Source: Methylophaga sp. 41_12_T18
GTDB taxonomy: Bacteria; Pseudomonadota; Gammaproteobacteria; Nitrosococcales; Methylophagaceae
Length of the DNA stretch: 64,000 bases
Direction: 5' to 3'
NCBI GenBank assembly: GCA_002163115.1
Contig: MAAI01000024.1
Span: 1-64,000, forward strand
In this document: positions 1-8,595 of the stretch, piece by piece
Position numbering within the stretch: the first letter of the stretch is position 1
How the letters are laid out: each line of letters opens with the position of its first letter
Program-made: the position numbers and the translations under genes
The notes under the pieces: model-generated
Told to the model about the DNA's origin: nothing
The model's database searches: none
Seen by the model: the letters and a program-made list of their open reading frames with translations, nothing else

Positions 1-895
1 ATCTTCTAATCAAGTTGAAGCAGCAGATATATTACGCAATAAAGGTCTACGTAGAGTTGGCCCTTACCGAGTAACGCAAGTGATGGGCAGTACGACTTCT
101 GCTTGTCTAGCGACACCATTTAAGATTAAAGGTGTGAATTATTCGATGTCGTCAGCGTGTGCAACCAGTGCGCATTGCATCGGTAATGCGATGGAACAAA
201 TTCAACTCGGCAAACAAGACATTGTTTTTGCTGGTGGTGCAGAAGAAGAGCATTGGACTATGAGTTCATTGTTTGATGCGATGGGTGCATTATCAACTAA
301 ATACAATGACACTCCAGATAAAGCATCACGTGCTTATGATGCGGATCGTGATGGTTTTGTTATCGCTGGTGGTGGTGGTGTCGTTGTATTAGAAGAATAC
401 GAACATGCTAAAGCTCGTGGCGCTAAGATTTATGCTGAATTGACTGGCTATGGCGCAACATCAGATGGTTACGATATGGTTGCTCCATCAGGTGAAGGTG
501 CTATCCGTTGTATGCAATTAGCAACAGAGACTGTTGATGCACCGATTGATTACATTAATGCTCATGGTACCAGTACGCCAGTAGGTGATTTAGCTGAGCT
601 TGGTGCTGTTAAAAAAGCATTCGGTGATGACTTACCTGTTGTTGGTTCAACTAAATCATTGTCAGGCCATTCATTAGGTGCAGCTGGTGTGCAAGAAGCG
701 ATTTACTGCTTATTAATGATGGAAAATGATTTCATCGCCGCATCAGCAAATATTGATAACCTTGATGCAGAAGCAGAAGGTGTACCGATTATTCTTGAGC
801 GGAAAGATAACGCAGGCTTGAAGACGATTATGTCGAATAGCTTTGGTTTCGGTGGAACCAATGCCTGCTTAGTGTTTGAGAAGTTAGACGATTAA
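1..895 (+). CDS. fabB: 3-oxoacyl-ACP synthase I (FabB), 5'-truncated by window edge
   Basis: This is the C-terminal ~297 residues of a beta-ketoacyl-ACP synthase I, which condenses malonyl-ACP with acyl-ACP in type II fatty acid elongation and is needed for unsaturated fatty acids. The frame is open from base 2, so the start lies outside the window. The catalytic cysteine sits in [10 protein letters not shown] (codon 158-160). The two active-site histidines are in NAHGTSTP and SGHSLGAAG, and the C-terminal glycine loop reads SFGFGGTNA. The sequence matches E. coli FabB almost motif for motif (for example [13 protein letters not shown] and MVAPSGEGA), which separates it from FabF. A hairpin terminator follows the stop directly. 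fabA usually lies upstream, but it is not visible here. Confidence 0.97.
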   Translation, partial: SSNQVEAADILRNKGLRRVGPYRVTQVMGSTTSACLATPFKIKGVNYSMSSACATSAHCIGNAMEQIQLGKQDIVFAGGAEEEHWTMSSLFDAMGALSTKYNDTPDKASRAYDADRDGFVIAGGGGVVVLEEYEHAKARGAKIYAELTGYGATSDGYDMVAPSGEGAIRCMQLATETVDAPIDYINAHGTSTPVGDLAELGAVKKAFGDDLPVVGSTKSLSGHSLGAAGVQEAIYCLLMMENDFIAASANIDNLDAEAEGVPIILERKDNAGLKTIMSNSFGFGGTNACLVFEKLDD

Positions 896-900
896 AATAA

Positions 901-930
901 AAAGGCCACTCATTGAGTGGCCTTTTTTTT
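901..930. terminator. Bidirectional rho-independent terminator between fabB and a small convergent gene
   Basis: The stem AAAGGCCACTCA / TGAGTGGCCTTT has an almost loopless turn and is followed by eight T on the plus strand. On the minus strand it is followed by TTTTATTTT. It can therefore stop fabB and the convergent small gene. Confidence 0.9.
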
Positions 931-1102
931 ATACTAAATCGTCGTCAGTGACGGGGCCGCGTTTACCGGCTAATGATTCTTGGATTAAAGCGATAAGCTG
1001 GCTTTTTTTATCTGGGTCATCCAAATGTTTAGAACTAAAAGTAATACCATATTTTGCTGCGTACTGTTGCACGATCATCACTAAAACAGTTTCATCTTCC
1101 AC
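929..1102 (-). CDS. Small hypothetical protein (57 aa)
   Basis: This short ORF ends inside the fabB terminator and is convergent to fabB. I do not recognise a family. The product is charged and soluble, with no signal peptide or membrane segment; the middle reads YAAKYGITFSSKHLDDPDKK and the C-terminus is acidic (TDDDLV). I chose the GTG at 1102 because a GGAGA ribosome site lies 6 nt upstream of it (1109-1113 on the complement). The longer ATG start at 1135 has no Shine-Dalgarno sequence. The gene is divergent from the esterase at 1168, so both promoters must share about 65 bp. Its compact placement with a terminator and a good ribosome site favours a real gene. Confidence 0.55.
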   Translation of the reverse strand: MEDETVLVMIVQQYAAKYGITFSSKHLDDPDKKSQLIALIQESLAGKRGPVTDDDLV

Positions 1103-1167
1103 AAATTTTCTCCAATTGGCATAAAATTGCCACATTATAACGTTAACAACAAAAAAGCAGTTAAATA

Positions 1168-1926
1168 ATGAAGTTGCATTATCAGATCACTGGCTCTGGT
1201 CCAGCACTAGTAATTGTTCATGGCTTATTTGGCTCGTCTGATAATTGGCGAAGTATGGCTAAATATTTTGCCAAGCATTATCAAGTGATCAATATTGATT
1301 TACGTAATCATGGTCGTTCACCACATAATGATAGCCAAAGCCTGAGTGAAATGGCTGAAGACATCTTCGAGCTTTGTCAGCAGTTGCAGTTAACGAAAGT
1401 TAGCATCTTGGGCCATTCACTTGGTGGTAAGGTGGCTATGCAGTTCACTGATCTCTATAGTCATTACGTTGAAAAATTAGTAGTAGTTGATATTTCACCA
1501 CGTCAATACGAGGGCCAACATACGCCCTTAATGGATGCGATGATGGCATTGGATTTCACGGCACTGCAATCACGTAAACAAGTTGATGAGGCTTTAGCGT
1601 TATCAGTTGATGACCCAAGTGTTCGTCAATTTCTATTGATGAATCTAATTGTAGAAGATGAACAGTTGCAGTGGCGTATTAATCTACCTGCATTAAAAGC
1701 AAACTATAAACAGTTTATGAATGAAGTGTTCAGCGACTCCAACTCCAACAGTCTTTGTTTATTTGTCTATGGTGAACACAGTGAATACGTGACTGAGCAG
1801 GATAGGGATGATATTCAAGCTATATTTCCTTACGCTGAGTTTGCTTCATTACCTGCTGGCCATTGGGTGCATGCTGAACGACCACAACAATTCAAACGTA
1901 TCGTTGAGGAGTTTCTATTAAGATGA
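1168..1926 (+). CDS. Alpha/beta-hydrolase esterase, YbfF type
   Basis: A 252-residue single-domain alpha/beta-hydrolase. The oxyanion-loop motif HGLFGSSDNW and the strand DLRNHGRSPH lie in the first 60 residues. The nucleophile elbow is GHSLGG near residue 91, and the late histidine is in GHWVHAERP. The layout and length match E. coli YbfF, an esterase active on short acyl and acyl-CoA-like esters; the physiological substrate is unknown. The stop overlaps the start of the next gene by 4 nt, so the two are co-transcribed. No signal peptide is visible, so it is cytoplasmic. Confidence 0.85.
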   Translation: MKLHYQITGSGPALVIVHGLFGSSDNWRSMAKYFAKHYQVINIDLRNHGRSPHNDSQSLSEMAEDIFELCQQLQLTKVSILGHSLGGKVAMQFTDLYSHYVEKLVVVDISPRQYEGQHTPLMDAMMALDFTALQSRKQVDEALALSVDDPSVRQFLLMNLIVEDEQLQWRINLPALKANYKQFMNEVFSDSNSNSLCLFVYGEHSEYVTEQDRDDIQAIFPYAEFASLPAGHWVHAERPQQFKRIVEEFLLR

Positions 1927-2273
1927 TTGAGCCTGAACTATTAATGCAATTAGTTGAATTTAGACGTGAGCGTGATTGGGAACAGTTTCACAACCCTAAA
2001 GACTTAGCTATTTCATTGTCTATTGAAGCTTCTGAGTTATTAGAATGGTTTCAATGGCGAACTAATGAAGACATCAATCAGCAATTACAATCTGATAGAC
2101 GAGTAAAACTAGAAGATGAGTTAGCGGATGTGGCCGTTTATCTTAGCTATCTTTGCCATGACTTAGGTGTAGATATTAATAAAGTGGTACAGGCCAAAAT
2201 GGTCAAAAATGCAGCAAAATACCCGGTCGATAAAGTCAAAGGTCGCGCCGATAAATATAATGAATATTCCTAA
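1923..2273 (+). CDS. MazG-like nucleotide pyrophosphohydrolase
   Basis: A 116-residue all-alpha NTP pyrophosphohydrolase of the MazG / RS21-C6 (dCTPase) superfamily. The metal-binding helices are visible: EASELLEWFQW (ExxE type, near residues 33-43) and EDELADVAVYL (ExxD type, near residues 60-70). These proteins hydrolyse (d)NTPs to NMP and pyrophosphate and are thought to clean the nucleotide pool. The start overlaps the esterase stop (ATGA type). The length is typical of the short single-domain type, not of full-length MazG. The exact substrate cannot be read from sequence. Confidence 0.85.
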   Translation: MIEPELLMQLVEFRRERDWEQFHNPKDLAISLSIEASELLEWFQWRTNEDINQQLQSDRRVKLEDELADVAVYLSYLCHDLGVDINKVVQAKMVKNAAKYPVDKVKGRADKYNEYS

Positions 2274-2335
2274 CGAAGTGTTAGCATACAAACTGTCTAA
2301 TACTAATGATATCCAGTTCTAAGGAACCGTTACCA

Positions 2336-3193
2336 ATGAGTTCAATTGTCTTTCTTATTCAATGCCCTGACCAAAAAGGCTTAGTGGCCGGTATCACCAA
2401 TTTTTTTGCTGAGCGTGAATACAATATTTTGCACTGTCAGCAATATACGAATGTACAAGATGGTCAGTACTTTATGCGTATCAAATTGGAAGATGAAGCA
2501 AATCTGGACCGATCTGAATTGGAACAACAATTTTCTGACTTTGCTACAAAGACTGGCTTAATATGGTCTGTTCGTTATACCGATCAACCTTATCGTGTCG
2601 CATTATTGGTTACCAAGGCTTCTCACTGTCCTTATGATTTGTTGTTGCGAGAAGTAGAGGGCGAATTGAAATGTGATATTCCATTAATTATTGGTAATCA
2701 TGATGATTTAGCGGGCATGGCCAAACAGTTTGATAAACCGTTTTATCACTTGCCGATTACTAAGGGAACCAAACCGCAACAAGAAGCACAGATTAAAGAG
2801 CTACTGAAAGAATATGATATCGACCTGGTTGTGATGGCGCGGTATATGCAAATTTTGTCAGAGCAATTTGTTGAAGAGTTTGCTGGTCGAGTGATTAATA
2901 TTCATCACGGTTTCTTGCCTGCATTTCAAGGAGCAAAACCTTACCATCAAGCCTATGACCGCGGCGTTAAAATAATTGGTGCAACATCACATTACGCTAC
3001 CGCAGACTTAGATGAAGGTCCTATTATTGAACAAGATGTCGAGCGTGTTATGCATGGTAATAGCCCGGAAGACTTAGTTATGATTGGTAAAGATATAGAA
3101 CGGTTAGTACTTGCTCGTGCCGTCAAAGCTCATATTGAGCATCGCATTATTATTTCTGGCCGTCGTACGATTGTCTTCTCTGAAGGTGCATAA
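2336..3193 (+). CDS. purU: Formyltetrahydrofolate deformylase PurU
   Basis: PurU hydrolyses 10-formyl-THF to formate and THF, supplying formate for PurT and balancing the one-carbon pool. An N-terminal ACT domain (about residues 1-80, FLIQCPDQKGLVAGIT) precedes a formyltransferase domain. The latter has MARYMQILS, the hallmark INIHHGFLPAFQGAKPY and the catalytic DEGPIIEQD segment. I place the start at 2336: AAGGAA lies 9 nt upstream and the resulting 285 aa fits the family (E. coli 280). The in-frame ATG at 2306 would add ten unconserved residues. A terminator follows about 50 bp downstream. Confidence 0.95.
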   Translation: MSSIVFLIQCPDQKGLVAGITNFFAEREYNILHCQQYTNVQDGQYFMRIKLEDEANLDRSELEQQFSDFATKTGLIWSVRYTDQPYRVALLVTKASHCPYDLLLREVEGELKCDIPLIIGNHDDLAGMAKQFDKPFYHLPITKGTKPQQEAQIKELLKEYDIDLVVMARYMQILSEQFVEEFAGRVINIHHGFLPAFQGAKPYHQAYDRGVKIIGATSHYATADLDEGPIIEQDVERVMHGNSPEDLVMIGKDIERLVLARAVKAHIEHRIIISGRRTIVFSEGA

Positions 3194-3240
3194 GCTATAA
3201 ATTAACTATGATTTCAGCTAGATAACAACACTGAACTAGA

Positions 3241-3266
3241 AAAGGGAGCTTAGCCTCCCTTTTTTA
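3241..3266 (+). terminator. Rho-independent terminator after purU
   Basis: The stem AAAGGGAG / CTCCCTTT with a 6-nt loop is followed by a T tract. It closes the purU transcription unit. Confidence 0.85.
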
Positions 3267-3370
3267 TTGCCGCAAATACTTGACGCAAACACTCAATGCA
3301 TCACACACTGTGAATTGAACGAGGGATTGTCATTCTCGCTAACTATAATAAATAAGAGTCAGGTATTGTT

Positions 3371-4234
3371 ATGAGTTCCGAAAGTCATGTTTTATCGAGC
3401 CAAGCACAAGCGATTGCTGAATTATTAGAGCAATTAATTAATGATGCGGCCATTGAAGTACCGATGTTGCCAGAAGTTGCCAATAAGGCATTATTACTGG
3501 CACAAAATCCGGATTCTGATGCAACAGAGATGGCGAAGTTGATTCAAAGTGATCAATCTTTAGCGGGTCATGTGATGCGGATAGCCAATTCGGTGGCCTA
3601 TACACCACTAGCAAACCTTGTATCGTTACAGCAAGCCATTGCCCGTCTTGGTATGGGGTTGATAAGTGAAATTGCTTTAGCGGCATCCATCGGCACAAAA
3701 TTATTTAATACACCTGGCTATGAAGATTACGTCGAACAACTCTGGCGTCACGCTCTAGCATCTGGTTTATGGGCAAAAGAAATTGCCAGACATAGTCGGA
3801 CGAATGTTGAAGTTGCTTTTTTAGCCGGACTTTTACACTCAATGGGACGACCAGCGGTATTACAATCGATTTTAGATTTAGCCAAACAGCAAGCTGTAAC
3901 TTTAAGTCCTGAAGACATTACTGCACTGGAAAGTAATTATTGTCATTCAGTCACGACTTCAGTGATTAATGCTTGGAAAATGCCAAGTTTAGTGGTTGAA
4001 GCAGTAAGTTATTATGCTGACTATAAGAAGGCACCTAATGCTCTAACACAGGCTGCACAAGTACATGCTGGAGCGCTCTATGCTACTCATATGTTGCATG
4101 AAGATGAGTTAGATAAGACGGGATTATTATCTTCACCGGTATTGTCGATTTTGAACCTTTACCAAGATGAAGCTGAGCAATTATTAACGCATACTGATGC
4201 AGTAAAAAATCGCTTGGAGGGCTTGTCATCATGA
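3371..4234 (+). CDS. HDOD-domain signalling protein
   Basis: A 287-residue protein made almost entirely of an HDOD domain, a degenerate relative of HD phosphohydrolases used as a non-catalytic signalling or partner-binding module. Typical HDOD features are PMLPEVANKALLLA near residue 31, DQSLAGHVMRIANSV, and the run SLQQAIARLGMGLISEIAL. The later FLAGLLHSMGRPA carries an H but not the full HD metal set. No other output domain is present. The stop overlaps the sthA start by 4 nt, so production is coupled to the transhydrogenase, an unusual partner worth noting. Confidence 0.88.
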   Translation: MSSESHVLSSQAQAIAELLEQLINDAAIEVPMLPEVANKALLLAQNPDSDATEMAKLIQSDQSLAGHVMRIANSVAYTPLANLVSLQQAIARLGMGLISEIALAASIGTKLFNTPGYEDYVEQLWRHALASGLWAKEIARHSRTNVEVAFLAGLLHSMGRPAVLQSILDLAKQQAVTLSPEDITALESNYCHSVTTSVINAWKMPSLVVEAVSYYADYKKAPNALTQAAQVHAGALYATHMLHEDELDKTGLLSSPVLSILNLYQDEAEQLLTHTDAVKNRLEGLSS

Positions 4235-5631
4235 GCACATCACAACTAGAATTTGATGTCGTTGTTATTGGTAGTGGCCCTGCGGGACAAAAGTCTTCTA
4301 TTCAAGCTGCAAAAATAGGTCAAAAAGTGGCCATTATCGAGCGTGATAGCCTATTTGGCGGTGCTTGTGTACATCGAGGCACTATTCCATCTAAAACACT
4401 AAGAGAAAACGCACTGCGTGTAAAACACATGCGTCAAAATGCGGCTCTAGTAGACTTTAAACTAGGCGAAGATACTGAAATGGCGACCTTAGTTGATCGC
4501 CTTGAATATGTATTAAAAGCCCATGATAAATATATGCGTGAGCAGATTGCTCGTAATGATATTGAGCGTATTCATGGCCGTGCTAGCTTTGTTGATAGTC
4601 ATACCGTGAAAGTCACTAAAGTTAACGGTGAAGAATTAGAGCTGAAGACTAAAAAGGTGATCATTGCTGCCGGCTCCTATCCACGTAACCCAGATAATAT
4701 TCCTATTGATCACGAACACCTGTTAGATAGCGACTCGATTTTGTCGATGTTATATTTGCCTGCGAGTTTAACCGTCTTGGGTGGCGGCGTTATTGCCAGT
4801 GAGTACGCATCCATATTCCAAGCCTTGGGCGTCAAGGTAACGATGATTGATAAATACCCAACACCATTAGGGTTTCTAGATCAAGATATGACCGATACCT
4901 TTGTACAAGCCTTTGAAAAAATGGGCGGTACCTGGATGGGTAAACAAAAAGTTGAAAAAGTTTACTGGGATGGCATTAGTGAAGTAGTGACTGAATGTGC
5001 CGATGGCACAGTGGTGAAAAGTCAGAAGCTACTTTGTGCGGCCGGCCGGATTGCTAACGTGGGTGATTTGAAATTAGAAAATGCGGGCTTGGCTCTCAAT
5101 GACCGTGGCTTAATCACCGTTGATGAAGACCTATGTACCAGTGTCGAAAATATCTATGCTGCGGGTGACGTCATTGGTCCGCCATCTTTAGCGTCAGCAT
5201 CAATGGAACAAGGTCGTCGCGCTGCTTGTAATGCCTTTGATATTCCTTTGGGTGATATGAGTAAACTGATTCCAGCAGGCATTTTCTCGATTCCAGAATT
5301 ATCATCAGTGGGCCTGACTGAAACACAAGCTCGAGAAAAACATGGTGATGTCATCGTTGGGCGGGCAAAATTTGAAGAAGTAGCACGTGGTCAAATTTCA
5401 GGCAATACCGAAGGCATGTTGAAGATTGTTGCAGATGGCCAAGGTAAGAAAATACTCGGTGTGATGTTAGTCGGTGAAAGCTCTACAGAAGTGGTACATA
5501 TCGGTCATATGGCAATGTTATGCAATGCCGAAGTAGACATATTTGTTGAAAGTACCTTTAACTTTCCAACATTGGCTGAAGCATATCGTATTGCTGCTTT
5601 AGAAATATTAGCAAAACGACCACAAGACTAA
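4231..5631 (+). CDS. sthA: Soluble pyridine nucleotide transhydrogenase SthA
   Basis: A FAD-containing flavoprotein that exchanges reducing equivalents between NADPH and NAD, usually to drain excess NADPH. At 466 residues it has exactly the E. coli length. The N-terminal FAD Rossmann motif is VIGSGPAG (residues 12-19). The active-site region CVHRGTIPSK (46-55) has one cysteine and a threonine where lipoamide dehydrogenases have a second cysteine. This is the normal SthA pattern, not damage. The NAD(P) fold motif is LGGGVIASEYAS, and the second FAD motif is YAAGDVIGPP. The C-terminal dimerisation domain is complete. It overlaps the HDOD gene and is followed 3 nt later by ydfG. Confidence 0.96.
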   Translation: MSTSQLEFDVVVIGSGPAGQKSSIQAAKIGQKVAIIERDSLFGGACVHRGTIPSKTLRENALRVKHMRQNAALVDFKLGEDTEMATLVDRLEYVLKAHDKYMREQIARNDIERIHGRASFVDSHTVKVTKVNGEELELKTKKVIIAAGSYPRNPDNIPIDHEHLLDSDSILSMLYLPASLTVLGGGVIASEYASIFQALGVKVTMIDKYPTPLGFLDQDMTDTFVQAFEKMGGTWMGKQKVEKVYWDGISEVVTECADGTVVKSQKLLCAAGRIANVGDLKLENAGLALNDRGLITVDEDLCTSVENIYAAGDVIGPPSLASASMEQGRRAACNAFDIPLGDMSKLIPAGIFSIPELSSVGLTETQAREKHGDVIVGRAKFEEVARGQISGNTEGMLKIVADGQGKKILGVMLVGESSTEVVHIGHMAMLCNAEVDIFVESTFNFPTLAEAYRIAALEILAKRPQD

Positions 5632-5634
5632 ACT

Positions 5635-6390
5635 ATGAAAACTATATTAATAACCGGTGCTACATCTGGCTTCGGTGCTGCAATGGCACGTTTGTTTGCC
5701 AACAATAATTGGCAATTGATTATTACTGGTCGTCGGCAACAACGCTTAGATGAGTTACAGCAAGAACTGGGTGGCCCCGACAAGGTGCATACCTGTTGTT
5801 TTGATATCTCAGACAGGGCAGCTGTAGAACAGGCGATAGATACCTTACCAGCAGCCTTTGCTGATATTGATGTATTGGTGAATAACGCTGGCTTAGCTTT
5901 AGGCTTAGAACCTGCCGATAAAACCGATCTTGATGACTGGGAAAAAATGGTAGATACCAATATCAAAGGGCTGATGTATTGCACCCGCTATGTATTACCG
6001 AAAATGCGTGAACGCAAACAAGGTTATGTATTGAATATTGGCTCTGTCGCCGGTAACTGGCCTTATCCTGGTGGCAATGTCTATGGTGCAACCAAAGCAT
6101 TTGTGAAGCAGCTGTCGTTATCTTTACGTGCTGATTTATTAGGTACTAACATCAGAGTCACCAATATCGAACCGGGTATTGCTGAAACTGAATTCTCACT
6201 GGTGCGATTTAAAGACAATGAAGCGGCGGCGGGTGATGTATATCAAAATACCAAAGCCTTAGCTGCAGAGGATATTGCCAATACCGTGTGGTGGTTGGTG
6301 AATACCCCCGAGCATGTCAATGTCACTACGATGGAAGTGATGCCTACTCAGCAGGCGACGGGGCCGTTGGCTATTTATCGTGGTGAGTAA
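5635..6390 (+). CDS. ydfG: NADP-dependent 3-hydroxy acid dehydrogenase, YdfG type
   Basis: A 251-residue short-chain dehydrogenase close to E. coli YdfG, which oxidises serine/allo-threonine and 3-hydroxy acids and reduces malonic semialdehyde with NADP(H). Cofactor motif TGATSGFG is at residues 7-14 and TGRRQQRL follows beta-2, with arginines that fit NADP preference. NNAG, the catalytic Ser in NIGSVAGNWPY and the YGATK Tyr/Lys pair are all present. The E. coli-like segments NAGLALGLEP and WWLVNTPEHVNV support the subfamily. It follows sthA by 3 nt, giving an HDOD-sthA-ydfG operon that joins two NADP(H)-handling enzymes to a signalling protein. Confidence 0.92.
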   Translation: MKTILITGATSGFGAAMARLFANNNWQLIITGRRQQRLDELQQELGGPDKVHTCCFDISDRAAVEQAIDTLPAAFADIDVLVNNAGLALGLEPADKTDLDDWEKMVDTNIKGLMYCTRYVLPKMRERKQGYVLNIGSVAGNWPYPGGNVYGATKAFVKQLSLSLRADLLGTNIRVTNIEPGIAETEFSLVRFKDNEAAAGDVYQNTKALAAEDIANTVWWLVNTPEHVNVTTMEVMPTQQATGPLAIYRGE

Positions 6391-6449
6391 TAAATTTTCA
6401 TACGACTCTGAATATTTTTACTGTCTAATAATTATTACATGACTTGTCG

Positions 6450-6713
6450 ATGGGATTAGATACAGTAGAGTTTGTCATAATAATTGAAAAGGAGTTTGGG
6501 CTTTCAATTCCTGACGAAGGTCTCGAACATTTAGGTGTTGTAGGCGATTTAGTTGTTTATGTAACAAATGCTTGTGAGATGCAAAATGGAATAAATCTTG
6601 AGTTCGAGTTGGTTTATGAAAATCTAAAAAGTATTCTGCATAATGATTATGGTATTCCTATCAAACAAATTAACCTAAAGTCACATGTAGTCAAAGATTT
6701 AGGTATGGATTAA
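6450..6713 (+). CDS. Acyl-carrier-protein-like ORF with permuted or incomplete ACP layout
   Basis: An 87-residue product that begins MGLDTVEFVIIIEKEFGL, resembling ACP helix II onward but without the phosphopantetheine serine (DT where DS is expected). It continues SIPDE and a helix-III-like GDLVVYVTNA. After a linker, the C-terminus reads like ACP helix I and loop (LKSILHNDYGI ... VVKDLGMD). It stops exactly where the modified serine would normally follow. The order is therefore second half then first half of an ACP. I chose ATG 6450, since family members begin MGLDTVE; a TTG at 6444 is the alternative. Neither has a clear ribosome site. The ORF is AT-rich, stands alone, and no acyltransferase is adjacent. 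It could be a diverged functional carrier or a decayed tandem. Confidence 0.55.
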   Translation: MGLDTVEFVIIIEKEFGLSIPDEGLEHLGVVGDLVVYVTNACEMQNGINLEFELVYENLKSILHNDYGIPIKQINLKSHVVKDLGMD

Positions 6714-6752
6714 TCCCACATAACAAGCAAATCATCGAGAGAAAAATAAAAA

Positions 6753-6786
6753 GGTGACTGTGAGAAAGGTAATTAGCACAGCCACC
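6753..6786 (-). terminator. Rho-independent terminator of the pspA-VWA operon
   Basis: Read on the minus strand, stem GGTGGCTGTG / CACAGTCACC (one G-U pair) with a ~14-nt loop is followed by TTTTTATTTTTC. It lies just after the VWA gene stop. Confidence 0.75.
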
Positions 6787-6804
6787 AGGGCATAAAACTA
6801 AAAG

Positions 6805-8016
6805 TTAATATTTAGCGCTATCATCGTCATAAACTAAGCCTTTTTCTCTAGCCTGAGCCGTAATCGAACCATAGAGTTTGCTATCAAATGAGTCTTTGGC
6901 ACTGCCGTCTTCTTCTACTTTTTCACGTAGGTATCTTTCTCGTTTCTCGGCTAGAATTTTAAGGTCTTGTCCTAACTCTTTACGTTGTTTGGCTTCTTTA
7001 GCAATATACGCTGTTTGTTCATCCGTGCTCATTGCTTGCATAGCTACTGGCAACGCTTCTTCTGGGATATCATCCAGTGCTACACGGCCACTGCTGATTG
7101 CGTCGACAAGCTCATTTTCACCTAAGAAATTGGCTTTACCACTTTTGCTTGAGTTAAAGGTGGCACGTCTTGCTCGAGATGCATCACTGGCTTCTTCATG
7201 CAGTTTTTTTGTGGCAGATAATTTTAATGCCTGTTTCGCTTTGTCTTCTTTGTTGCCAAAGTAATGGCGAGTGTCATCTAACTTTTTAGATAACTCAGCT
7301 AATTTTTTATCAAACGGGGTGGCTATAGCGATAGCATTACCAGATTGTCCAACTTGGAAATAATCACCATTACCTAGACTGGCGACTTGTTGCCAGTTGG
7401 CAGTGGTGGCGACATCTTGACCTGCTTGAATGGTATTGATGATAATACCTTTCTGTTTTGCTAAAGCCATGGTTTCTGGATATTTCACATCATCTTGATA
7501 ATCCATATGTGCGGGTGCATCACCAACTAGAAAGACAACTTTGTAGGTTTGCTGATCATCATTCCATTGCATGTTGTTGACGGCATCATATAAGCCTTGG
7601 TTAACACTCTCGGGTGTATCACCGCCACCATTAGCTTTAAAGTCCATTAATTGAGCGTACATGGAATCTAGATCACCTGATAAAGGCACACTTTTAGTCA
7701 CGTAATCATCTCCACGATCACGGTAGGCTACTAATCCTATTTTGATATCGGGTGCTGTTTGTGCTGATGCCATTGTGCTGGCAATTGACCAGATCTTTTC
7801 TTTGGCGGTGTCGATAAGGCCGCTCATGCTACCGGTAGTGTCTAATACAAATACTACTTCAATCTTAGGTTGTTCGTTATGTACAGGAGCCAATTTAACA
7901 GGGTCAATAATGACTGGTGAAGTTGTCGTTGCTAAAGCATGTTGAATGGTAGGTAAGAAGGTGACAGTCACTGCCGTGGCCGCGAAGATACTTACAGCAA
8001 GTAATTTAGTTTTCAT
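6805..8016 (-). CDS. Secreted von Willebrand factor A domain protein
   Basis: A 403-residue exported protein. An N-terminal signal peptide (MKTKLLAVSIFAATAVTVTF..., likely cut near ALA) precedes a VWA domain at about residues 50-230. That domain has a MIDAS motif DTTGSMSG, GGGDTPES for the threonine site, and VVFLVGDAPAH for the later aspartate. The C-terminal third is charged and helical (repeated KQRKELGQ- and EKRERYLREK-like stretches), with no LPXTG anchor and no membrane segment. Such proteins bind divalent metal and mediate protein contacts, so this one is probably periplasmic. It is last in a pspA-membrane protein-VWA operon and is followed by a terminator. The ligand is unknown. Confidence 0.85.
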   Translation of the reverse strand: MKTKLLAVSIFAATAVTVTFLPTIQHALATTTSPVIIDPVKLAPVHNEQPKIEVVFVLDTTGSMSGLIDTAKEKIWSIASTMASAQTAPDIKIGLVAYRDRGDDYVTKSVPLSGDLDSMYAQLMDFKANGGGDTPESVNQGLYDAVNNMQWNDDQQTYKVVFLVGDAPAHMDYQDDVKYPETMALAKQKGIIINTIQAGQDVATTANWQQVASLGNGDYFQVGQSGNAIAIATPFDKKLAELSKKLDDTRHYFGNKEDKAKQALKLSATKKLHEEASDASRARRATFNSSKSGKANFLGENELVDAISSGRVALDDIPEEALPVAMQAMSTDEQTAYIAKEAKQRKELGQDLKILAEKRERYLREKVEEDGSAKDSFDSKLYGSITAQAREKGLVYDDDSAKY

Positions 8017-8028
8017 GATTCAATCCTC

Positions 8029-8595
8029 TTATTGGTGAGTAGATAGTTTTTGCACAGCTGCTTCTGCAACTTGATATGCATGTTGAAAATCAGAGTTATT
8101 GGTTGCTGTATCTGTATTGCGGCGTGAATTTTTCATGCTGCTAAGAATCAGCACAAATAAGGCTTGAGTTAGAAAGAAACACCAGAGACTAAGAAATAGA
8201 CTATCGGTGTGACTTGCCACCCAAAATGCCACGACAATACTGATCGCTGTTAATGCCAGATCAGCGAGTGATGAAAATAAGCTGGAATAGAAATAGAGTG
8301 AACGTATTAACCAGAGCGAAGCTAGGTTAATTAAGATAAATAACGGTGCTGGTGGCCAAACTAGCCAAATTATAATTGTGATGACAGACCATGCAGATAT
8401 TACGGTAATTCGGCCTGTTTTTTCATTACTTCTATTTAATAGGTAAAGGATATATGCCAAGGTTATACCGCTAATTAGGAATCTAATTACGAGGTTGTCA
8501 GCAAAAAGTGATGACAATACATAATACGAGGCACTGCCGACTAAACTTGTAACTAAGGCGACGAGGACACCATCAAAGAAAGTGGTTTTTTTCAT
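8029..8595 (-). CDS. Integral membrane protein between PspA-like and VWA genes
   Basis: A 188-residue product with about five hydrophobic segments (for example VLVALVTSLVGSASYYVL, FLISGITLAYILYLL and LFILINLASLWLIRSLYF) and a short polar tail (TDTATNNSDFQ...). I do not recognise a named family. The start at 8595 overlaps the pspA-like stop as ATGA and has GGAG 6 nt upstream. A longer start at 8607 would lie inside the previous gene without a ribosome site. By position it is the likely membrane partner linking the PspA-like protein in the cytoplasm and the VWA protein outside; that is an inference from the operon only. Confidence 0.8.
   Translation of the reverse strand: MKKTTFFDGVLVALVTSLVGSASYYVLSSLFADNLVIRFLISGITLAYILYLLNRSNEKTGRITVISAWSVITIIIWLVWPPAPLFILINLASLWLIRSLYFYSSLFSSLADLALTAISIVVAFWVASHTDSLFLSLWCFFLTQALFVLILSSMKNSRRNTDTATNNSDFQHAYQVAEAAVQKLSTHQ

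Noticed and set aside
4366-4395. Apparent loss of the redox disulfide in SthA (CVHRGT with one Cys)
   Set aside because: E. coli SthA also has a single cysteine and Thr here (CTHWGT); this is normal for the transhydrogenase.
6711-6760. Stop-codon readthrough extending the ACP-like ORF (stop followed by TCC for Ser)
   Set aside because: The sequence after the stop (SHITSKSSR...) does not resemble ACP helix II and soon stops again.
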